Source of the DNA: Sorex araneus
Taxonomy: Eukaryota; Chordata; Mammalia; Eulipotyphla; Soricidae
NCBI RefSeq assembly: GCF_027595985.1
Contig: NC_073303.1
Span: 94,179,591-94,243,590, forward strand
DNA: 64,000 bases
Direction of reading: 5' to 3'
The notes under the pieces are model-generated. The model saw only the letters and a program-made list of their open reading frames with translations, was not told where the DNA came from and made no database searches. Position 1 is the stretch's first letter. Each line of letters opens with the position of its first letter. Positions 43,432 to 53,566 of this stretch are shown piece after piece. The position numbers and the translations under genes were made by a program.

Positions 43432-43692
43432 AAAACCTAATGATGTGAGTGAGGACTGGCAGTATTTGGAGAGAGCCTCTTTCAAGAGGTAATTAATTTT
43501 AAAATAGGGTCATTAAGGGGAACCCTAATTAAATATGAGCAGGGTCCAGACACACAGAGGGAGTGTTCAGAGTCAGGAAGAAGAGGACCCTCTAAAACCT
43601 GAGGGCAGGGCCCTGGAACATACCGAGTTTGGACTCCAGTCTCCTAGAACCGTGAGAAAATACCTTTCTGTGGTTTAAGCAACCTAGGCTGT
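43432..43692 (+). mobile_element. ancient dispersed mammalian repeat (MaLR-type?)
   Basis: CTAATGATGTGAGTGAGGAC, ATTTTAAAATAGGGTCATTA, AGGGGAACCCTAATTAAATA and CTAGAACCGTGAGAAAATAC match the repeat also seen at 11555 and 56350. Class uncertain. Confidence 0.65.
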
Positions 43693-43769
43693 GATTGGCC
43701 CAGGGATTTAACATAAACAATGTGATATTTGGGGGGCATAAGCTGTTCATTTTCCAGATTTAAAAAACA

Positions 43770-43930
43770 GGCTGGGGACCAGAGAGAGTACAATGAGTTA
43801 TGCACTTGCCTTGAACAAAGCTGACCCCAGTGGTGGTCCTATGGGTACTTCCAAGAGTGACAGAATGAGAAGCAAGTCCTCTGCACCAGCAGGTACAGTT
43901 CCCTACTTCCCCCATGCCCCCTAATAAAAG
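43770..43930 (+). mobile_element. old SOR-related SINE
   Basis: GGGGACCAGAGAGAGTACAA, GCACTTGCCTTGAACAAAGC and CTTCCAAGAGTGACAGAA. Confidence 0.65.
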
Positions 43931-43947
43931 AAAACCAAAATACTGGA

Positions 43948-44065
43948 GTTGCACTGGATAGATGGTCCGAAGGGCTGGAAGGCAAGCTTTGTGTACAAGA
44001 ACACTGATTTCAATCCCAGGCACCCATGGTCTCCCAATTGTTCTGGGGTGTTCCTGTCCCATTCT
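43948..44065 (+). mobile_element. old SOR-related SINE
   Basis: TTGCACTGGATAGATGGTCC, GGCAAGCTTTGTGTACAAG and TTTCAATCCCAGGCACCC. Confidence 0.6.
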
Positions 44066-44106
44066 CTTCCTCATTCCCCAAATATATATATATATATTTT
44101 AATTTT

Positions 44107-44275
44107 TTTTTGTTTTTGGGTCACACCTGGTGATGCACAGGGGTTACTCCTGGCTCTGCACTCAGGAATTACTCCTGGCGGTGCTCAGGGGACCATATGG
44201 GATGCTGGGATTTGAACCCCGGTCGGCCGCGTGCAAGGCAAACGCCCTACCTGCTGTGCTATCACTCCAGCCCCC
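44107..44275 (-). mobile_element. SOR SINE, young copy
   Basis: Antisense copy with perfect duplication TATATTTTAATTTT at 44093-44106 and 44276-44289. Confidence 0.95.
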
Positions 44276-44351
44276 TATATTTTAATTTTAAATAAAACAA
44301 TTGCGGCTGTTTCTCACTCACAAGATTATTCCTTTTTGTTTGTTTGTTTGC

Positions 44352-44485
44352 TTGCTTGCGTTGGGACCAGAGTATGCCCACTGTTTACTCCTGGCGGTGC
44401 GCAGGTACAGATGCCAGGGATGACTGCACCCTGGGCTGGCCGCGTGCCAGGCAAGCACCTACCTACTGTACTATCTCTGGCCCCA
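44352..44485 (-). mobile_element. old SOR-related SINE
   Basis: GTTTACTCCTGGCGGTGCGC, TGGGCTGGCCGCGTGCCAGG and CTGTACTATCTCTGGCCCC in antisense order. Confidence 0.8.
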
Positions 44486-44810
44486 GCACCTGTCTGTCCT
44501 GAGAAAACACTTAGAACAGGGCCTTGCTGGGAACAGCACAGGTGAGTGCCGGCTGTCTCACCTGCCCCCTGCCTCAGTGGACCTGTAGCGTCAGGGCAGA
44601 GCTTCCTGACCATGGCCACCCCTAGCATTCAGCAGCAGCAGGGAGCACTTTGTTCACAGTAGGGAACAACACTTGGCAAATGGGTGGATGCTGCGTGATA
44701 AGTGAATGAATGCTGCTTCTAATATTCCCAGAAAATCACTCTTGGGTTTGGTTTTTCGTGGGACAGAGAATGGAACCCAGGTGTCCTGCCTGTGTACGTG
44801 TGTGGTGTGT
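44486..44810. other. mostly unique, L2-like 3' end near 44640-44725
   Basis: GGAACAACACTTGGCAAATG and GATAAGTGAATGAATGCTGC look like an L2 terminus. The rest is unrecognised. Confidence 0.4.
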
Positions 44811-44965
44811 GTGTGTGTGTGAGAGAGAGGGGGGGGGGAGGGAGAGAGAGAGAGAGAGAGAAGGAGAGAGAGAGAGAGAAGGAGAGAGAAGGAGAGAGAG
44901 AGAGGGAGAAGGAGAGAGAGAGGGAGATAGAGGGAGAGGGAAAGGGAGAGAAGAGAGGAAAGAAG
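44808..44965. repeat. GT then GA/GGAGA microsatellite
   Basis: A short GT tract, a G-run, then about 140 bp of GA and AGGAGAGAGA units. Confidence 0.95.
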
Positions 44966-45114
44966 TGGAGGATTTCTTTTATTTGGGAAGGGCACGGGGA
45001 CCAATGATTGCTAACACTCCTGAACTCCTTCCTGCCTGCCGGCAGAGTCTTGCACCCTCACCTGGGTCCCTGCCAGAGGTTTACCTGTGCCTTAGAATCT
45101 CCAGCTGCCTGGTG

Positions 45115-45260
45115 TGTGCGCGCGCGATGCGGCAGACGAGGAGTACGTGACTGGGCTCGGGCTGGGGGGGGCGGGGCGGAGATGCGGGGAGTGTCCGGAT
45201 GCTTGCGCGCCCCTGCTAGGCTCAGACTGAACCGCTGGTCCCACGTAGGGCACGCTCGCT
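45115..45260. promoter_or_regulatory. isolated CpG-rich patch with GC box
   Basis: About 145 bp with more than 15 CpGs, including GCGCGCGC, GGGGCGGGGC, and TGCGCGCC, in otherwise CpG-poor DNA. No TATA box or splice donor was seen beside it. It may be an unmethylated regulatory element or a small promoter, which is inference. Confidence 0.35.
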
Positions 45261-45597
45261 CTCTTTTATCCCCCGAGTGTCAAATCTCCCTGTCCCTCCC
45301 CGTAACCCCCCTCTCCTCCCATTTTCCGGGCACCAAGCTCTCAGCTCTTCTGTTACACCCAAGCCAGCTCTGTAAACCAAGAAAACAATGAAGAAATCTT
45401 GGAATTACTAAAGAGCTATTTGGGCTCTGAGATGCACGAGATTTGGTTCAGAGTTAAGAACTGTAGAAGGCAACGATTTCCTGAATTCCTGGCACTGATG
45501 AGAGTTGTGTTTTTTTTTTTTAATTTTAAATGTTAATTATTTTTTTCATTATAAAAATCTTGGTGGGTGTGATTGTGATGATCACTGGGGATTCTGA
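45261..45597. other. unique sequence, nothing recognised
   Basis: No repeat or exon recognised apart from a T-run near 45510. Confidence 0.4.
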
Positions 45598-45598
45598 A

Positions 45599-45617
45599 CA
45601 CACACACACACACACAC
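45599..45617. repeat. short CA array
   Basis: Nine CA units. Confidence 0.9.
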
Positions 45618-45807
45618 GGATGTGTTTTGAGGCTTTTAGTTGTGTTGCTTGGAGGCGCAGGGGTTGGGTTGTGGGGAGCAGGGGGGAGTCCTGCACATGA
45701 GGTGCTTTCTGAAGTTTGCACTTGGTCACTGAGGCTCTCTCTTGTTGCAGTGCTCACAAAGACTCACTCTTCATTGAGGGATGCCAGTTACTATCAAAAG
45801 CTGATTG

Positions 45808-45985
45808 TGCAGGGGCTGATGAGATAGTAGAGCAGGTAATGTGCTAGCCTTGCATGAGGCTGACCCGGGTTCGATCTCTGGTACCCCATATAGTCCATCA
45901 CAGTGTCAGGAGGGATCTCTGAGCACAGAGCCAAGAACAAGCCCTGAGCACTGTTGGGTGTGGCCTCAAATCCACACCCTCTTAA
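45808..45985 (+). mobile_element. old SOR-related SINE
   Basis: CAGGGGCTGATGAGATAGTA, GACCCGGGTTCGATCTCTGG (intact B box) and CACTGTTGGGTGTGGCC. Confidence 0.9.
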
Positions 45986-46039
45986 AATTAGGGTTGTGTT
46001 CTTCACTTGGGGTCTCTAGAGTGCCCACGTCCATGTTTG

Positions 46040-46305
46040 CCAGAGGTCATGCTTCTCAGCTATGATGCTCTCACTTTTCTTCACTCTTGCTGTGCTGACA
46101 GGGTCTCATTTTTGTGGTGTTTACACACACCTGGCTGTGGGTCAGCTGGAGGTGACTTGCGGTACCAGGGATTATAGACAGCAAGAACTACCAGTTTTCA
46201 ACAGCACATGCTCAGGGCTGTTCACCAGGGATTTGAACTTGTGACCACAGGTTTATAACGCGGGTGCTCTAACTCTAACTCCCTGTGCTATCCTTTGGTC
46301 CCCAG
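46040..46305 (-). mobile_element. probable old SINE remnants
   Basis: Right-end ACTCCCTGTGCTATCCTTTG GTCCCC and ACCAGGGATTATAGACAGC look like antisense SINE head and body, badly decayed. Confidence 0.4.
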
Positions 46306-46855
46306 TGGTGAGATTTTAAAACCAGATGTTGGAGAACCTTACTAGTCACTTTCCCCTCAACTCAGCCTGAGCCTGCCAGCCAGGCAGCAATATGTCTGTC
46401 TATTCTATCAACATTTATTCAGTGCCTGCTGTATGCTGAGTCCCAGAGTCACGGTCGGGACCAGGGGATTTCTCTCAGAGAACTATCAGCCAGAGAAACA
46501 GACCTGCAACCGGAAACCTGCAACCTGCAACTTGAGGCTTCAACCTAAAGCTGCTATTACAGACTCTCTCTCTCTTTTTCAAATTTTATTGAATCACTGT
46601 AAACTTTCATGGTTGGGTTACAATCACACAGTGATCAAACACCCATCCCTCCACCAGTACACATTCCCCACCACTAATATCCCTGGTATACGACCCCTTT
46701 CCCACCCTCCCCCTGCCCCCATGGCAGACAATATTTCCCATACTCTCTATTTTGGGGCATTATGGCTTGCAACACAGACACTGAGAGGTCATCATATTTG
46801 GTCCATTATCTACTTTCGGCATGCATCTTCCATCCCAACTGATTCCTCCAGCCAT

Positions 46856-47034
46856 TTTTTTTTTTTTTTGCTTTTTGGGTCATATCCGGCGATGCACAGG
46901 GGTTATTCCTGGCTTTGCACTCAGGAATTACTCCTGGCGGTGCTCAGGGGACCATATGGGATGCTGGGAATCGAACCCGGGTCGGCCGCGTGCAAGGCAA
47001 ACACCCTGCCCACTGTGCTATCTCTCCAGCCACA
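46856..47034 (-). mobile_element. SOR SINE nested in L1
   Basis: Antisense copy with duplication CCAGCCAT at 46848-46855 and 47035-47042. It postdates the host L1. Confidence 0.95.
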
Positions 47035-47287
47035 CCAGCCATAATTTTCTTAGTGATCTCTTCTCTATTTCATCTGCCTTCTCCCCTCCGCTCATGAAGC
47101 AGGCTTCCAGCTATGGGGCGATCCTCCTGGCCCTTATATCTACTGTCCTTGGGTGTCAGCCTCATGTGATATTATTTTATACTCCACAGATAAGTGCAGT
47201 CCTTCTATGTCCCTCTTGTTCTGACTCATTTCACTTAGCATGATACTCTCCATATCTATCCATTTATAAAAAAATAAATTCTTATAA

Positions 47288-47456
47288 ATGCAGTGCTGGC
47301 GTGGATGTGGGGAAAAAGGGACACTCTTTCACTGTTGGTGGGAATGCAGACTGGTCCAGCCTTTCTGGAAAACAATATGGACAGTTCTTCAAAAACTAGA
47401 AATTGAGCTTCCATATGAACCTGCAATACCACTTCTGGGAATATATCCTGAGGAGG
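47288..47456 (+). pseudogene. inverted L1 ORF2 C-terminal segment
   Basis: Open plus-strand frame with CWRGCGEKGTLFHCWWEC, LVQPFWKTIW and ELPYEPAIPLLGIYP, the cysteine/tryptophan-rich C-terminal segment of L1 ORF2p. It corresponds to residues just upstream of the part encoded on the minus strand to its left. It remains open for the whole segment, suggesting a fairly young insertion, but the frame continues past 47466 into flanking DNA and has no start of its own. Confidence 0.9.
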
Positions 47457-47466
47457 CAGACTCTCT

Positions 47467-48768
47467 TCTTGGGGGTGACTTCATCCTCAGATGAAAGGAC
47501 CCAGAGAAAGGTATCTCCAAGAATGACATGACCACAAAGTAATCCTTCTGCAAAACAGCTTGAAATCTGCACGCAGCCTACTATGCAATCATTCTAAGCC
47601 TTTTCTTCTATTCTGACAGTTGGAGATCATTCAGGCTGCCCCTGACATGTGGCTCTTCATCCACTGTCAGGCTGAGACGAAAAGTCTGTTTCCCATGCAC
47701 CGTGAGGAGGAGCCAAGGATTAGTCTGCATCTATTCTGGTCAGCAGAACTCTGTGAGGTTGGACTGGGACATGGCTGGCACAATCGCCTCTGACGGGGCC
47801 ACTGACTCCCTCACAAGAGGCAATTTTTGTATCATCTCTTTTGGGGACAGGGATCCCAAACAGTGTTTGGGAGATCACCTGGTATTAGAAATGAGACTCG
47901 GGGCTTCTCCTTGTTAAGCATGTGCTACAGCCCCTTGAGCTGTCTCCTTTGCCCTGAAATGTGGCTAATACTAAGTGGCGGTTCACTGGAGTTAATTATA
48001 AAGCAATCACATGTGGCTTCTGGCTCTTGGCCATGGCAGAGCAGGTGTGGGCACAGAGAAGGACATGCTGGTTGGACTCGCCCGAGCTCCACTTCCTGCG
48101 ACACTGCTCCTCAAGTGAGGCACTCTCCACCTTACCTAGGAAAGTGGGGATCTCGGTACAGAGGTGCTGTGCCAAGACCTCCGGCAGCAGACAGGTGTGC
48201 AAAAAAAAAATAGCTCTTGCTTGATTTGCTTCAACTCTACTACAACCTCCTCTGAGCCCTGATTTTTTCTAGCTCTGTGAAAATTCAGTCTCACCTGTAA
48301 ATGGGGGTCCCCACTTCCTATCTCAACAGTAGGTAATGTTTCCAGGGCTATGATGTGGTGGAGAAACCAGGCGTTACTAAGCTCCTCACAAGTAGGGGTG
48401 GGGGTGATCCGGGCACCAAAACCCTGGAGGGAGGCAGTGGAGGAGCACCCCTACCACCACCATCTCAAAATCACAGCACAGAGTCCCTTCTCCTGGTCCA
48501 GACACAGTCCTCTTTCTTTCCTTTCTACTTGGAAGCTTCCCTCCTTCCCTTCTGCGATTCTTGGCATATCATTTTTCTTGTTTCAGGCTTTACCAAAACA
48601 AAAGCCAGCAAGGGCTGGATCTTGCTTTGAGCCCAGTCATCATCACACACAAGAAACTTGGCCAGTTTTGAGAGAGCAAAAGTGGCCAAGTTTCTTCTGT
48701 AGGACCCTGTTGAGAAAAAAAATAAGCTGTAGTCCTCTTTATTTAATGCTTTAATTGGAGGAGAAGGG
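47467..48768. other. unique sequence, nothing firmly recognised
   Basis: A possible antisense old SINE at 47870-47960 (CATGTGCTACAGCCCCTTGA). No exon seen. Confidence 0.35.
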
Positions 48769-48769
48769 C

Positions 48770-48925
48770 ACACCTCCTGGAGCTCACTCACAGACTACAG
48801 CTGAGTCTGTGCTCAGGGTTCACTCCTGGAAGTACTAAGGAGACAATACGTGATGCTGGGGATTGAACCCAGGTTGAGTCATGTAGAAGGCAAGTGCCCT
48901 ACCCACTGAACTGTCTCTCTAGTTC
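48770..48925 (-). mobile_element. old SOR-related SINE
   Basis: GGGCACACCTCCTGGAGCTC, GGGGATTGAACCCAGGTTGA and AAGTGCCCTACCCACTGAAC in antisense order. Confidence 0.85.
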
Positions 48926-48944
48926 CTATTGCAATATTTTGTTG

Positions 48945-49115
48945 GTTTATTTGGGGGCCACTCATGGCCATGTTCAGGCATTCTTCCTGACACTCCCCTC
49001 AGGAATTACCCCTGGTGGACTCAGGGGACCATATGGGATACTGAGGACCAAACCTGGGTCAGCCATGTGCAAGACAAACACCATACTCACTGCACCATGG
49101 CTCCAGCCCCTTTAG
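48945..49115 (-). mobile_element. old SOR-related SINE
   Basis: GGGGGCCACTCATGGCCATG, CAGGAATTACCCCTGGTGGA and AACCTGGGTCAGCCATGTGC in antisense order. Confidence 0.9.
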
Positions 49116-49324
49116 TTGCAATATTTACTATTACAACACACTACAACTACTCATAGTACAGTCTCTCCCCGTGTAGAGGCTAAACTGAGAAACCCAGAAA
49201 AGACACTCACAGTGAGGCAAAAAGCCTGCGAACCCCTCAGGGAAGCCAGAACCAAGAGCATTTCTGCCAGGCAATGTCTGAGCCCGAAGGTGGAGGCTTC
49301 TGAGTGTCTGCTGTGATTATCCAT

Positions 49325-49440
49325 TAGTGCTCACCTCTCTGTCACATGTCCATTTCTAGGATGAGAGTACTGATGCTTCAAACGATTACAGTTTGGCCCA
49401 AAAGTCATAGGTTGTAAACCCAGGTCCCCTGGACAGGAAG
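49325..49440 (+). mobile_element. MIR-like fragment
   Basis: CCATTTCTAGGATGAGAGTA ... GGCCCAAAAGTCATAGGTTG ... AACCCAGGTCCCCTGG fits the MIR 3' half. Confidence 0.55.
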
Positions 49441-50026
49441 CTCCTGCAGGCAACCTGGAAATAAATGATGTAAATGAGAAGCAAAAAGGGAAGTGAGATC
49501 ACATTTTTTTTTTTTTTTTGAGAATGGGTGTCCCAAGTGGATGAACCTTAGCTCTCTGCTCAGCCCTGAGCCAAGGGAGAGGGCCTGGAGGCTGAATCAT
49601 CCAGATGACTTTAGAAATCCAGGTCTGGCTCACCTGTCTCTCCCAAGCAGGGCCCTGAACTCACCTTCCTCAGCTTCTATTAATGATCAGCCACAGGAAG
49701 CCTCCTGCGCTGACTCACCTAATGATTAAACATGGTATCACTCCTTTGAGAGCACAGCCCTACTGCCCCTGGGGGAGGGACACAGCGGGGAGGTGACATC
49801 ACTCACGAGGGAGGCCCCTTTGTCCCTTTGAGGAGAGGAGGTGAGAGCCAGCGGGGCTAGAAGACTGCAAGGAGCATCACAAGACCTGGGACTCAGGGCC
49901 TGGGGTGACTCACTGGTGACCAGAGCATTCCAGCTATTCAGAGAGAGTGTTGGTTCTAGGAGGGACTCTGCTCTTGTGACATAAAAAAAAATACTTGGAG
50001 AACCCCTTCCTTTTATTTTACTTTAT
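49441..50026. other. unique sequence, nothing recognised
   Basis: T-run at 49505-49520. GGTGACATCACTCACG near 49790 is a CRE/AP-1-like string but stands alone. Confidence 0.4.
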
Positions 50027-50041
50027 TAAAATTTAGAGGGG

Positions 50042-50222
50042 GTGGAGCTAGAGTGATAGTACCGCGGGTAGGGTGTTTGCCTTGCACGCGGCCTACCCGG
50101 GTTCGATTCCCAGCATCCTGTATGGTCACCCGAGTACCGCCAGTGGTAGCTTCTGGGTGCAAAACTAGGAGCAACTCCTGAGCATCATTAGGTGTGACCC
50201 AAAAAGCAAATAAATAAATAAA
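50042..50222 (+). mobile_element. SOR SINE, young copy
   Basis: Sense copy with AAATAAATAAAT tail and perfect 15 bp duplication TAAAATTTAGAGGGG at 50027-50041 and 50223-50237. Confidence 0.96.
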
Positions 50223-50239
50223 TAAAATTTAGAGGGGGG

Positions 50240-50392
50240 CAGATGATGGTGCTCAAAGTCTCCCTATCTAATGGATTTGGAAAGTTGCTCTCTAGGTTGG
50301 TCAGAGGACCATGTGGTGCTAGAAATTGATCACGGGGCCTCCTATATGCTCTTTGAGCTTTCTCTCCAACCCCTCTCCAACCCCAGAACCCT
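50240..50392 (-). mobile_element. probable old SINE
   Basis: GAGGACCATGTGGTGCTAGA, TTGATCACGGGGCCTCCTAT and GAGCTTTCTCTCCAACCCC in antisense order. Confidence 0.5.
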
Positions 50393-50466
50393 TTCTTTTT
50401 AAAAGGTACATGATGCCTTAGGAGGAAGAATATACATTTAGAGACCATCAGGAGAAATTAATCATT

Positions 50467-50510
50467 AGGTAGTTAGGTAGTTAGAAGGTAGGTAGGTAGG
50501 TAGGTAGTTG
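50467..50510. repeat. TAGG microsatellite
   Basis: GGTAGTTAGGTAGTTAG followed by about six TAGG units. Confidence 0.93.
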
Positions 50511-50727
50511 AGCTGGGATGCCTATTTCATATACTGCTGTACCACTATCTTGCTCCATCATCTCCGGGGAAATAATTTTTTAAAACTGCCTGAGTGTTTC
50601 CATTTATAAAGTCGAAATGATAAAAATAGGATTTTATATGTTGGAGATGTGATAAAAAAAACATGACTATTACATAAAATGGTATCTAACAGTCCTTTGT
50701 ACCTTGTGAAATTGGTTCTAGTTATTC

Positions 50728-50868
50728 TCATTAATTGTGAGCTCTTGGCCTAGCACTTTCCCTACCTGAGGTTCAGCTTCCCCTTGTGTACCATGGAGAC
50801 GAAGTGACACATTGAGCATTTGGATGGTTACTTGCATGAGATGATTGATAAATGTCAAGACCTTAGTG
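50728..50868 (+). mobile_element. MIR-like ancient SINE
   Basis: GTGAGCTCTTGGCCTAGCAC, CTGAGGTTCAGCTTCCCCTT and ACTTGCATGAGATGATTGAT. Confidence 0.6.
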
Positions 50869-50872
50869 TAGG

Positions 50873-50950
50873 GTCCAGGCATGTTGCTCAGCATTTACCT
50901 TGCATGTGTGAGACCCTGGGTTCAATCCCAAGCACTTCCCAAAACAAAAG
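50873..50950 (+). mobile_element. tRNA-Ala-like retrosequence (ID-like SINE)
   Basis: CATGTTGCTCAGCATTTACC, TTGCATGTGTGAGACCCTGG, GGGTTCAATCCCAAGCAC then an A-rich tail CCAAAACAAAAG. Confidence 0.65.
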
Positions 50951-50984
50951 CCTAAAGCAGAATTAGCATACCATTTCATAACTG

Positions 50985-51080
50985 AAAAGTCCTCTATGAC
51001 TGAAATTTAAACATGAAAGCTTTGTAACAGTATGTCATGGTGATTCAATTTAAAAAATTTAAAAAAGAAGAAAAAACAAA
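50985..51080 (+). mobile_element. L1 3' terminus
   Basis: CTATGACTGAAATTTAAACA, CATGAAAGCTTTGTAACAGT and TCATGGTGATTCAATTTAAA. Confidence 0.8.
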
Positions 51081-51095
51081 AAAAAAGGAAAGCCT

Positions 51096-51186
51096 TCTTT
51101 GCTTCTGCTTCTCTTCTTCTTTTCCTTTTCCTTTTCCTTCTCCTTCTTCTCCTTCTCCTTCTCCTTCTCCTTCTCCTTCTCCTTAC
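51096..51186. repeat. CTT/CCTTTT/CTCCTT pyrimidine tract
   Basis: Follows the L1 A-tail and consists of TTCC, CTT and CTCCTT units. Confidence 0.93.
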
Positions 51187-51189
51187 CTC

Positions 51190-51340
51190 CCTCCTTGTTT
51201 TGGCTTCACATTGTAAAGTGCTCAGAGGCTTCTCCCAGATCTATGCTCAGGGGACCTGAACATCTATGCATTCTAGGAAGGAACCCAGGTCTTCTGAGCA
51301 ATACTGTGTGCCTATCATTGCATCATCTCTCCAGTTCCCT
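51190..51340 (-). mobile_element. old SOR-related SINE
   Basis: GTGCTCAGAGGCTTCTCCCA, GAAGGAACCCAGGTCTTCTG and CATTGCATCATCTCTCCAGT in antisense order. Confidence 0.7.
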
Positions 51341-51710
51341 CTCTTTCCTTCTAAGAGCTCCCCAGTTAGAAATACTCCCTTCCTACCTAGGAGCACCTCT
51401 GCAAGGTAGAACTCAGAAAGGAAAAGACATGATAGCTGGTGACAGCAGGACTAGAGAGGAAGAGAGGCACCAGAAGAAGAATGTCTCTTCCCTTCTGTTT
51501 CTGGGTGTTTGATTCAATGTGCCCTGAGTCCTGGCATGGTCTTATGACAAGGCACAGTGTGTGGTGTGCCTGGCATGAATGTATGTGCTTGACCAACTCT
51601 ACATGGTCCTCCTGATGGAAATAAAGTTTATTGGACATGGACATATGCTGTGTTATATTAATACAGCATATTATAGGTGTTCTGTAGTCGCTGTTTTCAA
51701 GAAATACAGT
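51341..51710. other. unique sequence, nothing recognised
   Basis: No repeat or exon recognised. Confidence 0.4.
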
Positions 51711-51711
51711 C

Positions 51712-51868
51712 CAAGAGCTAGAGAGATAGTGCAGGGGTTAAGGCAGTTTCTTGCATGCAGCAGACTATGGGTCAATCCCAGGTACAGTATATGGTCCCCG
51801 AAGTACCACCAAGAGTGATCCCTGATCACAGAGACAGTACTAAGTCCTGAGCACTGCAGCCTATAAGA
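51712..51868 (+). mobile_element. old SOR-related SINE
   Basis: CAAGAGCTAGAGAGATAGTG, GGGTCAATCCCAGGTACAGT, AGTGATCCCTGATCACAGAG and CCTGAGCACTGCAGCC. Its 3' tail is the GGAA array. Confidence 0.85.
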
Positions 51869-52200
51869 GGGAAGGAAGGAAGGAAGGAAGGAAGGAAGGA
51901 AGGAAGGAAGGAAGGAAGGAAGGAAGGAAGGAAGGAAGGAAGGAAGGAAGGAAGGAAGGAAGGAAAAAAGGAAGGAAGGAAGGAAGGAAGGAAGGAAGGA
52001 AGGAAGGAAGGAAGGAAGGAAGGAAGGAAGGAAGGAAAAAAGGAAGGAAGGAAGGAAGGAAGGAAGGAAGGAAGGAAGGAAGGAAGGAAGGAAGGAAGGA
52101 AGGAAGGAAGGAAAAAAGGAAGGAAGGAAGGAAGGAAGGAAGGAAGGAAGGAAGGAAGGAAGGAAGGAAGGAAGGAAGGAAGGAAGGAAGGAAGGAAGAA
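51869..52200. repeat. GGAA tetranucleotide array, about 330 bp
   Basis: Nearly pure GGAA with three GGAAAAAAGG interruptions starting near 51962, 52034 and 52110. Begins at the SINE tail on its left. Confidence 0.98.
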
Positions 52201-53367
52201 GAATAGTTCATCATTCTTTTGTACTTTATACTCTCATTTGCGAAGGCATTGTCAGATGGTAATTGTTAGTCCAGAACTGGGCTGGGGAGGGCTTGTTAAG
52301 CCACTTTTCACAGTTAGCTTCTTGTATGCAGAGACAAGATTTTAAGTGAAGCGACTAGACCAAATTTGGCTTCAAGGCTCGGAGTCAAACTAAATGGCTC
52401 CCAACTTGGGCTGGAGGAGCAGGAAGTTAGTCCATTGTAAATACATAAAATAGATGATTCCATTCTCTGCCCTAGGGAACAAAGGCATGCAAATGTGCTG
52501 AGATAACATTGAGATACTACCTCTCATTTTTATCAGATGGGCAAACATTCACAAAGGGGGAATTCTGGACTGGTCCGGAGAGAGCCTGGAGACACCGTCA
52601 ATGTGACTGCCAGATTTTCTCTTCTGACTCTCATTGTCTGTGCTTCCTTCTCTCAGAGACAGTGGATGCTTAGATAGTCCTTGAAGACCCAACAGTCTGC
52701 TCCTGCAGTCTCGGGTCACTGGGCTGCCTTTCTAGTGATGCCAGGAAACATTTTGTCTGAGGAGAGAGCTTTGCTGCGTATGGCCCTGGTGGCCTCTCAG
52801 CAACCTCTCAAGCAGTATCAAGTTCATTGACTGAGCACTGAACCCTAAGGCTCACATAACCTGGCTGAGTATCACACGGGATGGTTTGTGCGACCCTAAG
52901 CATTACTTGAGATACCTCCCAACCTCCCTTCCACAACCCAGTTAGATTGTATTGTGATACGGATCAGGTCTCAGCCTCAGGCTTCTCTTTAGTGAAGTGG
53001 GGCAAAATGCCTACAAGATAATTGGGGCTTCCCTCTGGAGTTACAGGGTTCTGTTCTGGTAAGAAGAAAGTTAGCTGCAAACCTCTCTGGTGCCCTGGAG
53101 AACACCGTGTGTTTTAAGCCAGGACTCCGTTTTCCTTAGAAATCTGGTCACTCTGCCTTGTTCTTCATGGACTGTCATGTCTCCGCAGACAGTGACTGTT
53201 CACTCTTCCTCCTCTAGCCCACCTTCCTTTGTAACAATGGGTGTCTGTCTGTCCTCTGGGTCCTTGAAGCCTGCAAGGCATCTGGCCTGCACCTCACTCT
53301 CCAGCATGGGGGTCCCATGGCAAAGCCCCTCTTCTTGCATCCGATCCTGGTCAAGGGCAGCATGGAC
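52201..53367. other. unique sequence, nothing recognised
   Basis: About 1.2 kb without recognised repeats or exon-like frames. Confidence 0.4.
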
Positions 53368-53383
53368 AAAATGCCTGGGGGAG

Positions 53384-53550
53384 GGGCTAGAGCGGTAGCA
53401 CAGCAGGTAAGGCGTTTGCCTCGCAAGCAGCCGACCCGGGTTCGATTCCCAGCATCCCATATGGTCCCTTGAGCACTGCCAGGGGTGATTCCTGAGTGCA
53501 GAGCCAGGAGTAACCTCTGTGCATTGCCAGGTATAACCCAAAAAGAAAAA
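53384..53550 (+). mobile_element. SOR SINE, young copy
   Basis: Sense copy with intact A-box-like TAGCACAGCAGG and B box GGTTCGATTCC. Flanks AAAATGCCTGGGGGAG (53368-53383) and AAAATGCCTAGGGGAG (53551-53566). Confidence 0.96.
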
Positions 53551-53566
53551 AAAATGCCTAGGGGAG

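Larger units (their letters stand above)
46570..47456 (-). mobile_element. L1 with 5' inversion (twin-primed), perfect TSD
   Basis: The whole block is bounded by the 10 bp duplication CAGACTCTCT (46560-46569, 47457-47466). From 46570 to about 47272 it is antisense L1: 3' UTR (ACCCATCCCTCCACCAG, GGCATTATGGCTTGCAAC) and the ORF2 end (TTTCACTTAGCATGATACTC). From about 47280 to 47456 the strand flips and the upstream part of ORF2 reads in the plus direction. A SOR sits inside the antisense part. Confidence 0.95.
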
